Origin: Oopsacas minuta
Lineage: Eukaryota; Porifera; Hexactinellida; Lyssacinosida; Leucopsacidae
DNA: 64,000 bases
NCBI GenBank assembly: GCA_024704765.1
Contig: JAKMXF010000348.1
Location: 7,165 to 71,164, forward strand
Direction of reading: 5' to 3'
The notes beneath the pieces are model-generated. The model ran no database searches. It saw nothing but the letters and a program-made list of their open reading frames with translations, and had not been told where the DNA came from. Shown here in pieces: positions 32,264 to 43,560 of this stretch. Position 1 is the first letter of the stretch, and the number at the start of each line of letters is the position of its first letter. Both the position numbers and the translations under genes were made by a program.

Positions 32264-35200
32264 ATGGATGATCCTAAAGAGAAACCCCAAGAATCAGTAC
32301 AGAAATCAGGATCTGGTATGGATTTAGTCGAACTGATTAAGTCAAATATTAGTGAAATCAGGACTTTGATGAAAAATCCTGAACTAGCGAAAGAGAGGTA
32401 AATCCGAGACCAACTTCTGAATAATGAAGTGATGTTTTTCATCAATTATTATATATTTACATTTTACATAATTCTAGCGGAACTAAATACTATGACTTGC
32501 TTTATCTGGCAGCAAGATATGGCAGTAAAGAGCTTATGAAGATTATCATTACAGAGGATTTTAATGAAATAGAAGATGGTATTTTTTCTCAAGATGAATG
32601 CAGTATACTACAATTAGCAGTGGAGGAGAATAACGAAAATACATTTAACGTTATTCTAAATTGGATTATGGATTCAAAACAGGAGAGAGGTATTTGGGAT
32701 TGAATTTTCATTCTTGTTCATCTAAATCATACTTTAAGTTGTTATAAAAAGTATAAATTTATCATAAAACTTGAACTCTACAAGAACAATATAATGTTCT
32801 GACAAAGTTAAGAGTTCATGATCAGAATTTAATATACAAGTGTCGAACAATGGAAGTTACGGTGGCGGTCCCAGTGGGGAGGGAAGGAAAACGTAAACGG
32901 CGCATATGATCGGGATTAGAAGTCCTGGCCTGGCACCTGGTCTGCCAGATCCTCGGGCCACCACTGCCTATTATATATGATTTCGCCCCGGGTTTGAAAA
33001 TTTTGGACGCGGCGATGCCCCGGGTATACAAATCCTGTGACCGCCCCTGGAAAGGTGTGTTATGCAAATTATCTATGTAAATACTAGGTCATTTACTGGA
33101 GGGAGAATATGGAGATGATTGTAATACACCCCTAATACAGGCCTACAACAATAAGAACTATAATATTATATTTGAGCTGGTTAGAGCTGGAGCAGATCCT
33201 TCGATTACAAATAACTTTGTATTCAATACACTGCATTATGCAGCATTGGATGACAATATAGAAGCAATACAGGCTATTGTAGATGGAGCTAGAGAAGGAG
33301 GAGAAGAAGCAGAGAACAAACTCCAACAAGCTAGAGAGACTGTAGATTTCAATGATTTTTCTTCCAGGGATGGATTCTGACAATAAAGAAATCATAAAGG
33401 TGAATTTTCAAATATAATGTAGTTCAGGCTAATAGTGCTAATGTGCTACCACAAAATTAAACAAAATTCCGCTAAATACAAGCTTCCTATTTCCTTCATT
33501 CTGGTTGACAAGTATACAATGTAAAGTTATCATTCCTAAAATCATTTGTCATAACCTTGATGGAATGTAAAGTACTTTTGCTATACTGGTAAAGTGTTTA
33601 GAATAATTTCAATTTTACCAATCATCCAAATAATATTACAAACTTAATTAATTCACATACAGTTACTGTTACCTGGAGTTGATGTGTTGAATGAATCTTG
33701 TCATGAAGACTATGGTTCCATGCTACACTTCGCCTGTGACCAGAACAGACCAAATCTAGCAAAATACTTGATTGAGAAAGAAGTACCTATAGACACAGAA
33801 AAACTCATCAGGATTCACTCCACTGTGTATTGTAGCACATCGAGGCTACCATCAGATAGGTACAGCTCTGTTAGAGGCAAAAGCAGATCCAAATCTGTTG
33901 CTTACGGAGTCACGATTGTGTCCTCTGAATTACGCAGCTCAACACGGAAGAATTGGTCTGGTGAGGGAATTGGTTAAGTACGGAGCAAGTACTGATAGAA
34001 CAGATACCTCCAAAAGTATTCTATATTCAGCTGTGTTTGGAGGGAACTATGATGTCACCAAGTAAGTTTATGGGGGTTATCATTTGATATAGGAAAAGTA
34101 GAACATCATATAGATTAGCGAGCAAATAATGATCTGAAAATCAAATTGTTCATTTAGACTATTTCCTTGTGTGAAAATATAACTTGATTTGTTTTGAATT
34201 CTATTATTTCTACTATATACATACTCAAATATCAAATAGCTCATTTCCAAATTGATTCTCACTCATATCCTATTTACTAGATTCCTGTTAGATGAATGTG
34301 GGTGCAATGCTAACATCTACGATTGGAAGGGAGATACTAAAAAGAAGCCACTCTGCATTGCCATAGAAGGAGGACACATCTCTATAATCAAACTACTGCT
34401 ACAGCATGGAGTCAGTGCTGTGGAATCAGTATACAGTCATGACCATCAGAGACCAATTCATGTGGCTATCCTTAGCAAACAGAGACAAGCACTGCAAATT
34501 CTACTGGAGAATGGAGCTAATCCAGATGATAAGACAGCAGCTGGAGCTACACCAGCACAACTGGCTGTAGCTAATGATGCTTCTACTCTTCTCCCACTAC
34601 TGCTTAGTTACGGGATTAGTTTCACTAAAAGAGACGTATATGGGAACACACTGCTACATGCGATAGCCAGTGAAGGTGCTGTCAGGTGTGCAGAATTCCT
34701 ACTACAGTACTTAGCTGACAATTACATGGATCAGATACCAAAGCTACTGTTAGAGGAGAAAGATGCACGAGGTCGTACACCAGTGGATAGAGCAGTGGAT
34801 GAGGCTAATGAAGCTGTGTTAATTGAATTCTTCAAACACATACAATATGATTACTTCATCCAACATCCTATCATCTATCATCAATTGATTGAGAAGAATT
34901 TATTCGATGCTCTCACTGCACTCATGGATGACTCTGTGTCTGAGAAATATCTTGACGTCACGCTGACTCCCAAGTTCCTTGACTCTGTCTCCTCGCTGGA
35001 ACATTCTTACCCTGATGATCCTCTCTACGATCGCTTCGAGCCTTCTTTCCTTCACAAACTGCTTGACTGTCCTGATCCGTTAGTAAAGTATCATCCATTA
35101 GTTAGTATTGTAGTGAGAGAGAAGCTTCGTTTCTATCGTTGGTGGTATGTGTTAACATTCATTCTCTACTGTTTCTTTCTAATCAATCTCTTCTACGCTC

Positions 35201-36297
35201 TGACGCAGGCTTCTTATCTGTGTGACGACATGCTATGGAGTTATAGTGATAACCTCAGCAAGGGGAGGGCTTTCTGTGAGGTATGTGTAATTCTGTCAGT
35301 GATCATCTTTACAATTGATCAAATACTATCGTTTCTTTCTTATTGGTATAGAATTCATAGAAAATTATTAATAATCGATGGGAACAATGACAAACCTGAC
35401 AAAATTAACTCATTTATATATCTTTCCTATATTCCAATCTTGTATTGGAAACTGAATCGGGTTTTCTACCATTTCTTCACAGCTGTATTTACATGGTCTC
35501 AGAAAAATTTCGTATTTTTGATAAGTCTATTATCAATGTTTATTCTTATCATTCTGAGAGTTGTACAGTCACCTTTCCAATGGACCTTCGCATCAATAAC
35601 TATTATTCTATTTGCATTCAGCTTCATACAGAATTTCCGTATATCTTCAACTTTCGCTCCATATACGAACTGCTTCTTAGAAATATTATATTGCGAGATT
35701 CCAAAATTCTCTATTGTCATATTTATCTTTGTGTTATCATCCAGCTTCAGTGGGAATATTTTTCTCGGGAGAATCCATAAGTCGCATTCTGAAATAACAG
35801 GAGAAACGTGTAATGATAGAATTGGTTATGAGGATATCAGTATGAAATTGGCATTTGTGTATTTAATATTAGGGTTCTTATTTATTTTGCAAATGTTGAA
35901 TCTCCTGATGGCTCAAGCAATAATCGCGTATAAGAGTTTAATTAGAAAGAACAAATTTGATTTTGATACTCAGTTAGTTGTTGAATTTGAATTGGAATCC
36001 AATGTTGCAGTATTATTGGGTAGAAAACTTCGAAATTGGAATCCTATAAATGAATTAACGATTAGTCATGATATATGGAATGTATTTCGTAGAACAAAAC
36101 TAGATCAAGCTCAAGAAAGTGATTTTATTTCAAAGAGAAACACCAAACTATTAGAGAGAAACTACACACAGTTGAAGTTGGATTATGAAATTATTCGTGA
36201 TGACATGGCTGAAATGAAACTTACACAAGAGAAGACTCTCGCTATCAATGTAGCGTTAGAAGCCAAGTTAGATCAACTGCTAAAACCTAGCTTGTAA
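32264..36297 (+). CDS. Ankyrin-repeat TRP channel (TRPA-like), five exons, two homopolymer frameshifts
   Basis: Exons: 32264-32397, 32478-32689, 33088-33399, 33663-34061 and 34281-36297, all GT-AG with consistent phase. About 1023 residues are expected. Ankyrin repeats fill the N-terminal half (TPLCIVAHRGY, NYAAQHGRIGLVREL, KPLCIAIEGGHISI, RPIHVAILSKQRQAL, NTLLHAIASEGAVRC). Six hydrophobic segments with a pore-like S5-S6 region follow at about 639-905, then a C-terminal coiled coil. Reading through needs one extra T ignored in a T5 run near 33358 and one extra A in an A5 run near 33803. Both are single-base and in homopolymers, so I read them as assembly errors rather than mutations. Expected role: a plasma-membrane cation channel for sensory stimuli. 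Confidence 0.85.
32860..33062. repeat. GC-rich hAT-like repeat in TRP intron 2
   Basis: A GC-rich island in an AT-rich intron, running from GTGGCGGTCCCAGTGGGGAG to CCTGTGACCGCCCCTGG. Read in reverse it starts CCAGGGGCGGTCACAGG, the style of hAT termini. No ORF of note. It accounts for the odd composition of this 398 bp intron. Confidence 0.45.
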
Positions 36298-37513
36298 TAG
36301 ATTTCTATTAGATAGTTACTTACAAATCAGAATTGTATAAGTTGGACATGAAACAGAGTGAATAATTTTGTTTTGCAGGGGTTTATAACATGACGGAAAC
36401 GGGTGTATAAAGCTCATCATATATAATGCAACTTTGTAGAGGGCATTAGCATCATGATCAATTCTTGACGATCTGAGGATGATCGCCGATCATTTTATAA
36501 GCAGTGATCGAATGGAAGATCGGATCATTTTCCCAGAAAATTTTATCTTATTTTCGATCTTTTAGGCAGACAGAATTTGAAAAATTGACAATCTAGACCC
36601 CAAAATGTATATCAAATATAGAGTAAATGTACTAATTTTCATGACAATCAATCTTATAGATTTCGCACGTAATAGAGCATCTCCCTATAGGAAGTGCTTA
36701 TAAATTTCAAAAAGTTGATCGTGAACGTAATTGCGATCATTTTTGGGTCAAGGATGGGGATCAAGATCTCCGAACATTTTTAATAACGGATCGTGATCGC
36801 GATAATAAATTTGATGACCGTCTAATGCCCGACAACTTTGTTACACATTACATCGCGTATAATAAATAATAAATTAATAATAGTATATAAAAAGATTCAA
36901 ACAAACACTGATGCAATAATCACAACTACGTATAGGTCGCAACAAGCCAAGTTTTGAGGCCCGGCCAGACGCATACCTACTACATGGTTCATAATATTAC
37001 CTAAAATGGAATGAAAAATTGCTAAACCAGATCGTACAGTCAGAAACTGTGATTGATTACAATTTTCAATGATGAATGTAATTAAATATAAGAAATGAAA
37101 GGAAATTCTTTCAAATGCATCTTCTATCTGTTAAGCAACTTTATCAATGATGAGAAGTTTGTGTGTTAGGTATTATCAAATCTACTGGTTTAGAATTCAC
37201 GAGCTAAGCTTCCTGTTGAAAATGGTGCAATTTATATTTTAAGGTATTTACTGTAGTAAAATCGGACTTCGCTTGCTCGCGCTGGGTGTCTTGCGACACT
37301 TCGTGCCTCGAATTTGCTTTACAGAGACAACGAATTTGTATATTGAAAATGTCAAAGTTTACTTACGATTGATTTATTCAAAAGTGCGAAATTTACATAT
37401 ACTCTTTAGTTAATGATAATAATAATACAAATAATAATACAAGATAATATGTACATGTTAATTACATAGCCAAGACAATAGTTCTGAAATCGAAGACACA
37501 AGGATAAGATATA
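36298..37513. other. Intergenic region with dispersed repeats
   Basis: About 36560-36795 is the inverted relative of 21830-22085. About 37255-37325 repeats the GC-rich GCTTGCTCGCGCTGGG...CTTCGTGCCTCGA tract seen near 17690. No gene found. Confidence 0.5.
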
Positions 37514-38587
37514 TTAGGATAAAAGAGGTTGATCCAATGTAGTATAAATGACTTTTGTGTTACCTCTGATATACTTGTAGAGCTGAATAATCCAATTTGA
37601 TATTGTGATGGACACAAAAGGAAACAAAACCACACATACACCAATTATAACAAACACTCTACCACAAATATGGAAAGACCATAAAAATCGAGCATGACTC
37701 TTCTCGGCAATGGCTGTGCAACAAATTGGAATTGAGGAAGTAGATTAAACGGGAAGTGACACTTTCCAAAGAAAAATATACTAAGAATTACTGTTGGAAT
37801 ATTGATGAATGTATCACCAAAGATAGTGAAGAAGTATCCAAAATATATGATATTCATAGTGTACATGTAGTACCTGTATTGTTTCAATTCTTCCTTATTA
37901 GATCCATACTGAGTAAGACATTCCATAGCTCTATGAAGCAAGGCGTATTTCAGACGTTTAGACATATGAACAAACAAACAAAAGTAGACATATAACATAA
38001 CAAAGTATATGAGATGAGCCGCTATGTTAAGTAACTGTATACTGCTAGTTATGATGATTACTGCACTCGAAAAACTGGTGGTTATAAATAGGATATAAGG
38101 TTTTAAGCAATTGTGTGAATACTGCATGAACTTGATGCGATAAATTAAGTATTTCATTAGATAGACACTGAAGGCGATAAGGAATAGCTCAGCTGATCTC
38201 GCTAGTGCTTTTGGTATATCTACATGCGGTAATAGTATAGGGGATATCTTGAATTGATTTTTAGTGGACCCATTCAAGCTAATGCATTCATTCAATGGTA
38301 AACCTATGGTGCTAAATTCTTTAATAGCATAGGACGTTAAATATAATGTTGAACTCATAATCTCAAAATAACCATGAAGAGTAAGAGGAGATATTTCCAA
38401 CTCTCAGTTTGGAAATGATACATTAATTGCTACTTTCATAACGTGTATTCTCATTGGAAATATTTCTAGCTACACCCCTTTTATATTTGTTAATACAACA
38501 TATTCTTTTGATAAACACTAGAACCCAATACAAACTCACTGTTAAGAAAATAGGCCATAGAATAGAGTTTACAATTGTACCAAACAT
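37514..38587 (-). pseudogene. Multi-pass membrane protein, family A (copy 3, broken)
   Basis: Clear relative of the gene at 354-1499, shown by SLYWVLVF, VARNIS, QYGSNKEELKQYRYYMYT and FFGKCHFPFNL. The reading frame is broken at least three times: after RYESSN near 38436, again within the second helix near 38370-38400, and before the last helix near 37645. The final helix and tail (VCVVLFPFVSITISNWI, then ...DQPLLS and stop) continue in another frame. All expected segments are present in order, so the loss is recent or partly due to sequence error. The breaks are not at long homopolymers, which favours a pseudogene. Confidence 0.75.
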
Positions 38588-39138
38588 TTTACAGAATTTA
38601 ATTACTCTTCGCTTATAGTGTAATATATAGTATTACACTTCATTACATTACAATTTGATTGTAAGCAATGGAATATACACATACGTATTTCAGTTTCACT
38701 TAATGGTGCATAAGTAAATTTTAAAAAACAGCATTGTGATAGATTAAAGATTGCTGTATTCACGTAAAATGTGAGAATATTAAATACCTATTTTGATAAT
38801 TTGCAAATTTTCCCCGTGAATAAATCCCAATAAAGTATTATCAATATTCACTAATATGTTAGTGACCAATATTCGTTTGTAAGAAAATACACGTACTTCT
38901 ACCATTAACTTTGCTGAATCCTATTTTAGTATGAGTATTTGTTTCCTTTCCAAACCTATGGTGAAGATTGTAATTTTCGATTTTCTGTTGGCTACGCTAA
39001 CACACTATTTTGTAAAATCTGTTTAAAGGTATAATTCACCTCCAATTCATAAGAATACAATACTAATGTATTTTCATATTTGGTCAATTTAGAGTAGTTT
39101 GAAAATATAAAATTCCAATCTTTTCCAACTGTATAATA

Positions 39139-39206
39139 CAGTCAACTCCGCTTAATCGGGACAAAAGGCCTGGAACAGATGTGTCCCGATTAAGCGGAGT
39201 TGACTG
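39139..39206. mobile_element. 68 bp pogo-type MITE
   Basis: Perfect inverted repeat of about 25 bp (from CAGTCAACTCCGCTTAATCG) around a short spacer, flanked by TA on both sides. This is almost entirely terminal repeat, the minimal form of a Tc1/pogo-type element. Related ends occur at 20977-21131. Confidence 0.8.
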
Positions 39207-39429
39207 TATAGCATTATTAATTGAATATATTTGAAGTGGCGCTATTAATAAGTCTCTATTTCTAATTGGGGAATTTGGGGTCATCTAATATATGATAGTG
39301 CCTCCAATTATTAGTATCACTTGATTCAATCAATATCTTACGATGTCTGCACAGATTGTATTAGTGGATTTTCCGACGACGGAAAAATTACACATCTAGA
39401 ACGAATTATCATAGAATTATCATAGGCTA

Positions 39430-39541
39430 TTCTAAGGAAAATTTTAAAGTGTGTGTACTTTGAAATTTTCCTTAGAATTGTACAAATGATGTAATGATAG
39501 AGACTTTCATGAATATGTTCCTATCATTACAACTTTGTACA
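39430..39541. ncRNA. Two adjacent hairpins, possible small-RNA precursors
   Basis: Hairpin 1 (39430-39477): 21-nt arms, TTCTAAGGAAAATTTTAAAG paired with CTTTGAAATTTTCCTTAGAA, and a 6-nt loop. Hairpin 2 (39479-39541): about 21-22-nt arms with a bulge, TGTACAAATGATGTAATGAT against ATCATTACAACTTTGTACA, and a loop of about 20 nt, the size of a pre-miRNA. They may equally be a tiny foldback transposon. Strand and expression are unknown. Confidence 0.3.
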
Positions 39542-39954
39542 ACATTTGTTAATGTGTTTCTTACCTCCTAGTATAAGTGTAACACTTCGGAACGCAATAT
39601 ATTGTGTGTAATAAGTCAATATTAGGAGATTAAATATTATCTTTGGAAAAGAAGCAAAAATAATTAGAGATTACTTGATCTCATACAACTTAGTTTCAGT
39701 AAATAAGTTTAAGAGAAGATCTCATAACTTTTATTCAATATTGCTTAGTAATTGTAGTATCTTCTAATTTATATTATGAGATTACCTCACAAATATTGCA
39801 TATGAATAAGATTACTTTCAAGTATGTTATATCCATATTTCTCAAGCAACTTATATAAGAGCAGCAAAACATTCTGAATTATTACTATTTTGGCACTCAG
39901 TAGTTAATATTAATTTATTCATATTTTGAATCTTACGGCCATTTTATCATAGAG

Positions 39955-40445
39955 ATGGCTACGAACAGTATATTTGTTGTCGGAGTACAGGGCAAGACGC
40001 ATTCCATTAATATTCCTATAGAAGATTTCAAGGTGAGATTTACTTGAATCTAACCAATAAGTTTCTTTGACCTTGCATTTGGACAATTTTTGTACAAAGT
40101 AAGGCTTCGATAAAAGTGGGTATAGCGATATTTCCGTGTTCTATATCACCGGAATTGACAGTACTTTAAAATTACATGGGTGATAGAATCACTTCGTTAT
40201 AACGAGTTATCTACATTACCTATATGTTAATTCAACAATAAATTTAGGAATACACCGTATCACAACTAAAACGTGTGGTTTATAAAAAGACTGGTATCGA
40301 GCCAGAAAATCAGCGGCTACTGTATGGAAGCAAGCAATTAGAAGATGTGAGAAATGGCTGTACTATGAAAATCCAGGATTATGGACTAAGTAATAACTGT
40401 ACTGTTGCATTAGTGGTAAGACTTTTAGGTGGAATTAACTGTTAG
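39955..40445 (+). CDS. Ubiquitin-like modifier with C-terminal Gly-Gly
   Basis: Two exons (39955-40032 and 40248-40445) joined by a GT-AG intron give 91 residues with one ubiquitin fold. Recognisable features are the TVSQLKRVVYKKTGIEPENQ helix, the RLLYGSKQLED turn (ubiquitin: RLIFAGKQLED) and the C-terminal ALVVRLLGG (ubiquitin: HLVLRLRGG) followed by Ile-Asn-Cys. The Gly-Gly with a three-residue extension implies maturation by a protease and conjugation to targets. The lysines of ubiquitin are largely not conserved, so it is a divergent modifier, not ubiquitin. An RBR ligase gene starts 656 bp downstream in the same direction, and a decayed copy lies at 43258-43363. Confidence 0.8.
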
Positions 40446-41101
40446 AGACCTCTGTGTTTTCAATTTTTTATTTGAAAAGGTTAATAAATAACTGGTCTAG
40501 CTAATATTTTATTTTTATAACAATTCAATATCTCGTAGAGTATTAATACAGACACGCCTAATACCAACAATTCATTTTCAATAATCAGGTATTAATAGGT
40601 TCTGAAAATTCTACATATTATGCTCTAATCCTGGGTTATATGTACAAATTATTAATGGGGAAATAGAAAAGAGAATTATATAGGGTGCATAGCTTTAGAT
40701 TCTCTACGATGATGACATCATCGTAGATTTACTTATTCTAAGGTGTCAAGGCTGCAGATTACGACACTGTTGGTTAAAGTGAAATCGGGCGTGACTATAA
40801 ATATATTTCTTGAAACGAAAATATAAATTTATTAGTACCTATTACTTACCATGCACTATAAGCTTAACCAATCGGAAAGCTAAATCTTTTGGCAACTAAG
40901 TTTTACCCATTTCTCACTAACAATAATTTTACACTTTTGGGCTTCAAAATTTCATGATTTGTCTGAAGTATTCGGTTGGTAAGTAGCTAAAGTAAGGGTT
41001 GTATAAATGAATTGCATGTTTGCACAATTTCTACAACACTATACATTCTTATAATAAATCAAACCATCATTTATTTATGTATAATAAATTTACCACTAGC
41101 A
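40446..41101. other. Spacer between modifier and ligase genes
   Basis: AT-rich, no coding exon or repeat recognised apart from a short ATGATGACATCATCGTAG-type palindrome near 40710-40725. It likely contains the modifier 3' end and the ligase promoter. Confidence 0.45.
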
Positions 41102-41890
41102 ATGGGTAAATCTTCCTCTAAACCTAGAGTAGATAACAGAATAAGTGTAACACCTACGCCTATGCCTACACCAAGAAGAGAATGCTGCATATGTGATAGG
41201 GAGAACGGAATCAGAATGAAATGTTGGCATTATATATGTTCAGAATGTATAATTGATAATGCTTGGCATCAAGCCAAATCCAAAAAGTATGAAATCAGCT
41301 GTGCCCAATGTACAAGAATTATAGATCTAGATGATTTGATAAGATTAGGAATTCCTGATGGTCCAACCAAAAAAGCACTAACCGAAGCTATTTCACTAAA
41401 TTACTGCAAAAGCTTGGACAAAGACATACAACAGTGCCCCTCATGTACTACCTACTGTCAACGGCAAAATACAGAGCAAAATCTAATGAAATGTCTTGTT
41501 TGTTCAAAGGAGAATAAACCTTTTGAATTCTGCTGGATTTGCTGCCGAGTTTGGAATAATCCTGGAAATTCACAGAAATGTGGGAATGTGAAATGCGGAG
41601 AGATTAGCTTAGAACATCTGAAGAACCCACCTATGACGGATTTTGATGTATCTTCTAAAAGAATGCTAGCCCCAAAATACAGAGCATGTCCTAGGTGTTT
41701 TACCTTCATAGAACATGCAAGTGGATGCAATGAGATGACATGCAGAGGTTGTTCATATGTATTTTGCTTTATTTGTCTTAGAAATACAAGGGATGGAATT
41801 AAATGCACTACTACTACCTGGAATAGCACTATTAGATGCGTGCCCGCACCTATACAGATGAAGCTTGGACCTAAATTGTCAATAGATTGA
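41102..41890 (+). CDS. RBR-type E3 ubiquitin ligase, short form
   Basis: Intronless, 262 residues, RING1-IBR-RING2 arrangement. RING1: C28-x2-C31, C41-x-H43, C46-x2-C49, C67-x2-C70. IBR: C112-x2-C115, C131-x2-C134, FCWIC at 143-147, then C160 and C165. RING2: C196-x2-C199, catalytic-type Cys in SGCNEMTC (C209), then CRGC and FCFIC. RBR ligases pass ubiquitin through that RING2 cysteine. I chose the ATG of MGKSSSK, 90 bases into the open frame: the sequence before it is a hydrophobic AT-rich leader, and MG.SSS.K suggests an N-myristoylated start. The neighbouring ubiquitin-like gene suggests a possible functional pair, which is inference. Confidence 0.88.
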   Translation: MGKSSSKPRVDNRISVTPTPMPTPRRECCICDRENGIRMKCWHYICSECIIDNAWHQAKSKKYEISCAQCTRIIDLDDLIRLGIPDGPTKKALTEAISLNYCKSLDKDIQQCPSCTTYCQRQNTEQNLMKCLVCSKENKPFEFCWICCRVWNNPGNSQKCGNVKCGEISLEHLKNPPMTDFDVSSKRMLAPKYRACPRCFTFIEHASGCNEMTCRGCSYVFCFICLRNTRDGIKCTTTTWNSTIRCVPAPIQMKLGPKLSID

Positions 41891-43257
41891 GTTTTGTAAT
41901 ATTTGAAATGCAAAACATTGAATATATATGTATTTAATGTAGAAATTGTTGCAGTATGAGTAATTATAATGAATACATTTTCACTTCTGCTACCCCCAAC
42001 ATTCGCTACCTGGAAATATTTTTATTTTCATAACGGTTAGAGATATGATATGTCAAATCAACGGCAGATGTTCTACTCTACATTCAATCTACATTATAAT
42101 GTTCAATGCGGCCTATTTTAATTGTTCATATCTATAAATGCAAATATATGTGTTTGAAAACTAGTTACAGCCTCCACATTCCAACACATTTGGCTCTTGT
42201 ATTGATATGTATGAATGTACCATTATGTTAGTACAATTCTGTTGTTAAATTCGCTGAGAATATACATACAGTATGTATAGGGTGATTGACACTTAATCAA
42301 TTATTTCAAATTATTTAATACATCGCAAACTTGCCGTCAAATTGTATAAAATTAAAGTAGAATTTTGAGGCTGTAAGTAAATCGAAACGATGAACCTAGT
42401 AAACCATATCCCTTATCGGGGTACTCTGGGCTAGTAAAAATTATTTGTTGGCGAATGATACTCTCCCCATGTAGAAAGTATTGGAGGGGCGACCGCGACC
42501 GTCCCCCTTGCCCCCCCCACACAGGATCGACGCCGTTGCGGTCCATACACGAACATTCGTAGGATGATTGCCTGTAGGAAGCCCACTAGTCTCTCAATGG
42601 GCCTGATATATAACAATCCCCTACAAATAGTTCAAAATAATCTCATACCTGCCAAAATGAATGAAGAAAAAGGTCAGACGGAAGGTACTAATTCTTCGGG
42701 ACAATTAAGGTCTTTGGAAAGTTTTGGCGGGACATCCCGCCAAAACGGGACAGTTGGCTAGTATGAAATCTAATATGTGTATCTACATATATGCCCTCAA
42801 AGTTGGGAATGACTGGAAGATTACATTTCACAAATATAATATGGACAATAAAATTAGAGATTAATTCATCTCATACATTGTTTCAAAAGTTGCAGATAAC
42901 CAGAATAAGAGAAGACATCGTATCTTCCTGTGGGCTAAATTACTCAGTCAATCATTGTATTATCTTAGAAGTTAGAAAGTATATGAGATTACCTCACATT
43001 TAAATATAGTAACTTTCCAGATTAGATAAATGAATATCTGGAAAGTAGCCTTAAATTCACAAAGAGATATCCAAGGTGAAAAACTAATGTGTATGATTAA
43101 TCAAATTATCAATATTATATTTCTTAAAATATAAGATTACAATGAACATGTTTAATTAACTCATTAGTAACGACGCTAGGTTATAATTACGAGTCTAATT
43201 CATCATACACGGTTGTCGTTCTGATAAATTGAAATGATAATTATTAGTCCAATTTGG
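41891..43257. other. Intergenic region with repeats
   Basis: No gene recognised. 42225-42545 holds the second copy of the dispersed repeat at 2655-2795, including the GC-rich AGGGGCGACCG tract. 42719-42752 has a perfect short hairpin (TTTTGGCGGG-ACAT-CCCGCCAAAA), the signature of another MITE end. 42835-43025 resembles the upstream region of the ubiquitin-like gene. Confidence 0.5.
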
Positions 43258-43363
43258 AGCTACACTGTAAGACAACTGAAACGTGAGGTTGAAGAAAATA
43301 CTGGAATCAGCGAAGCAGATTCATAGGCTACTGTTCGGAAGCAAGCAGTTTCAAGATGAAAGG
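43258..43363 (+). pseudogene. Decayed ubiquitin-like modifier fragment
   Basis: Reads SYTVRQLKREVEENTGI, then a stop and frameshift, then RLLFGSKQFQDER. It therefore matches the second exon of the modifier gene at 39955-40445 over the central helix and the GSKQ turn. The frame break and missing ends show it is not functional. Upstream similarity (42835-43025 to 39655-39835) indicates a segmental duplication. Confidence 0.7.
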
Positions 43364-43560
43364 AAGCTTCCACATTCTTTCAAATGTTTCTCATAATCAA
43401 TAATTTTTCCAGTCCAATCACAATCTCTCAAAAGTGGACACTTTATTCTTAAATTCCCAATTGAAATGCTGACCTTTATAACCGGGCTCCCTCTCGTCCC
43501 ATTGCATAGTAGACACCTGATTTCACCATGATAGGAAGTANACCTACTAAATGCTGTCAA
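43351..43560 (-). pseudogene. TRAF-type zinc-finger fragment
   Basis: An open frame of about 69 codons containing CLLC and then CPLLRDCDWTGKIIDYEKHL followed by KEC. That is a C-x6-C-x11-H-x4-C pattern typical of TRAF-type zinc fingers in E3-like adaptors. No RING before it and no coiled coil or MATH domain after it. One undetermined base (N) falls at 43541. It abuts the ubiquitin-like fragment tail to tail. Probably a gene remnant. Confidence 0.45.

Larger units (their letters stand above)
38588..39954. other. Intergenic region with MITE and paired small hairpins
   Basis: No protein gene recognised. It contains a 68 bp MITE at 39139-39206, two adjacent hairpins at 39430-39541, and, at about 39655-39835, sequence that recurs near 42835-43025 upstream of the decayed ubiquitin-like copy. 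Confidence 0.5.

Noticed and set aside
33333-33360. A 26-bp GT-AG intron inside TRP exon 3
   Set aside because: Far too short, and the resulting frame runs into a stop. A one-base homopolymer error explains the break and keeps the ankyrin pattern.
39955-41890. One Parkin-like gene joining the ubiquitin-like and RBR exons
   Set aside because: The modifier ends naturally in RLLGG plus three residues and a stop. Splicing its last GTG to the AG before the RBR ATG gives a stop within a few codons.
42352-42761. Short overlapping frames around the GC-rich repeat
   Set aside because: They track repeat and MITE-end sequence (TTTTGGCGGG hairpin), not a gene.
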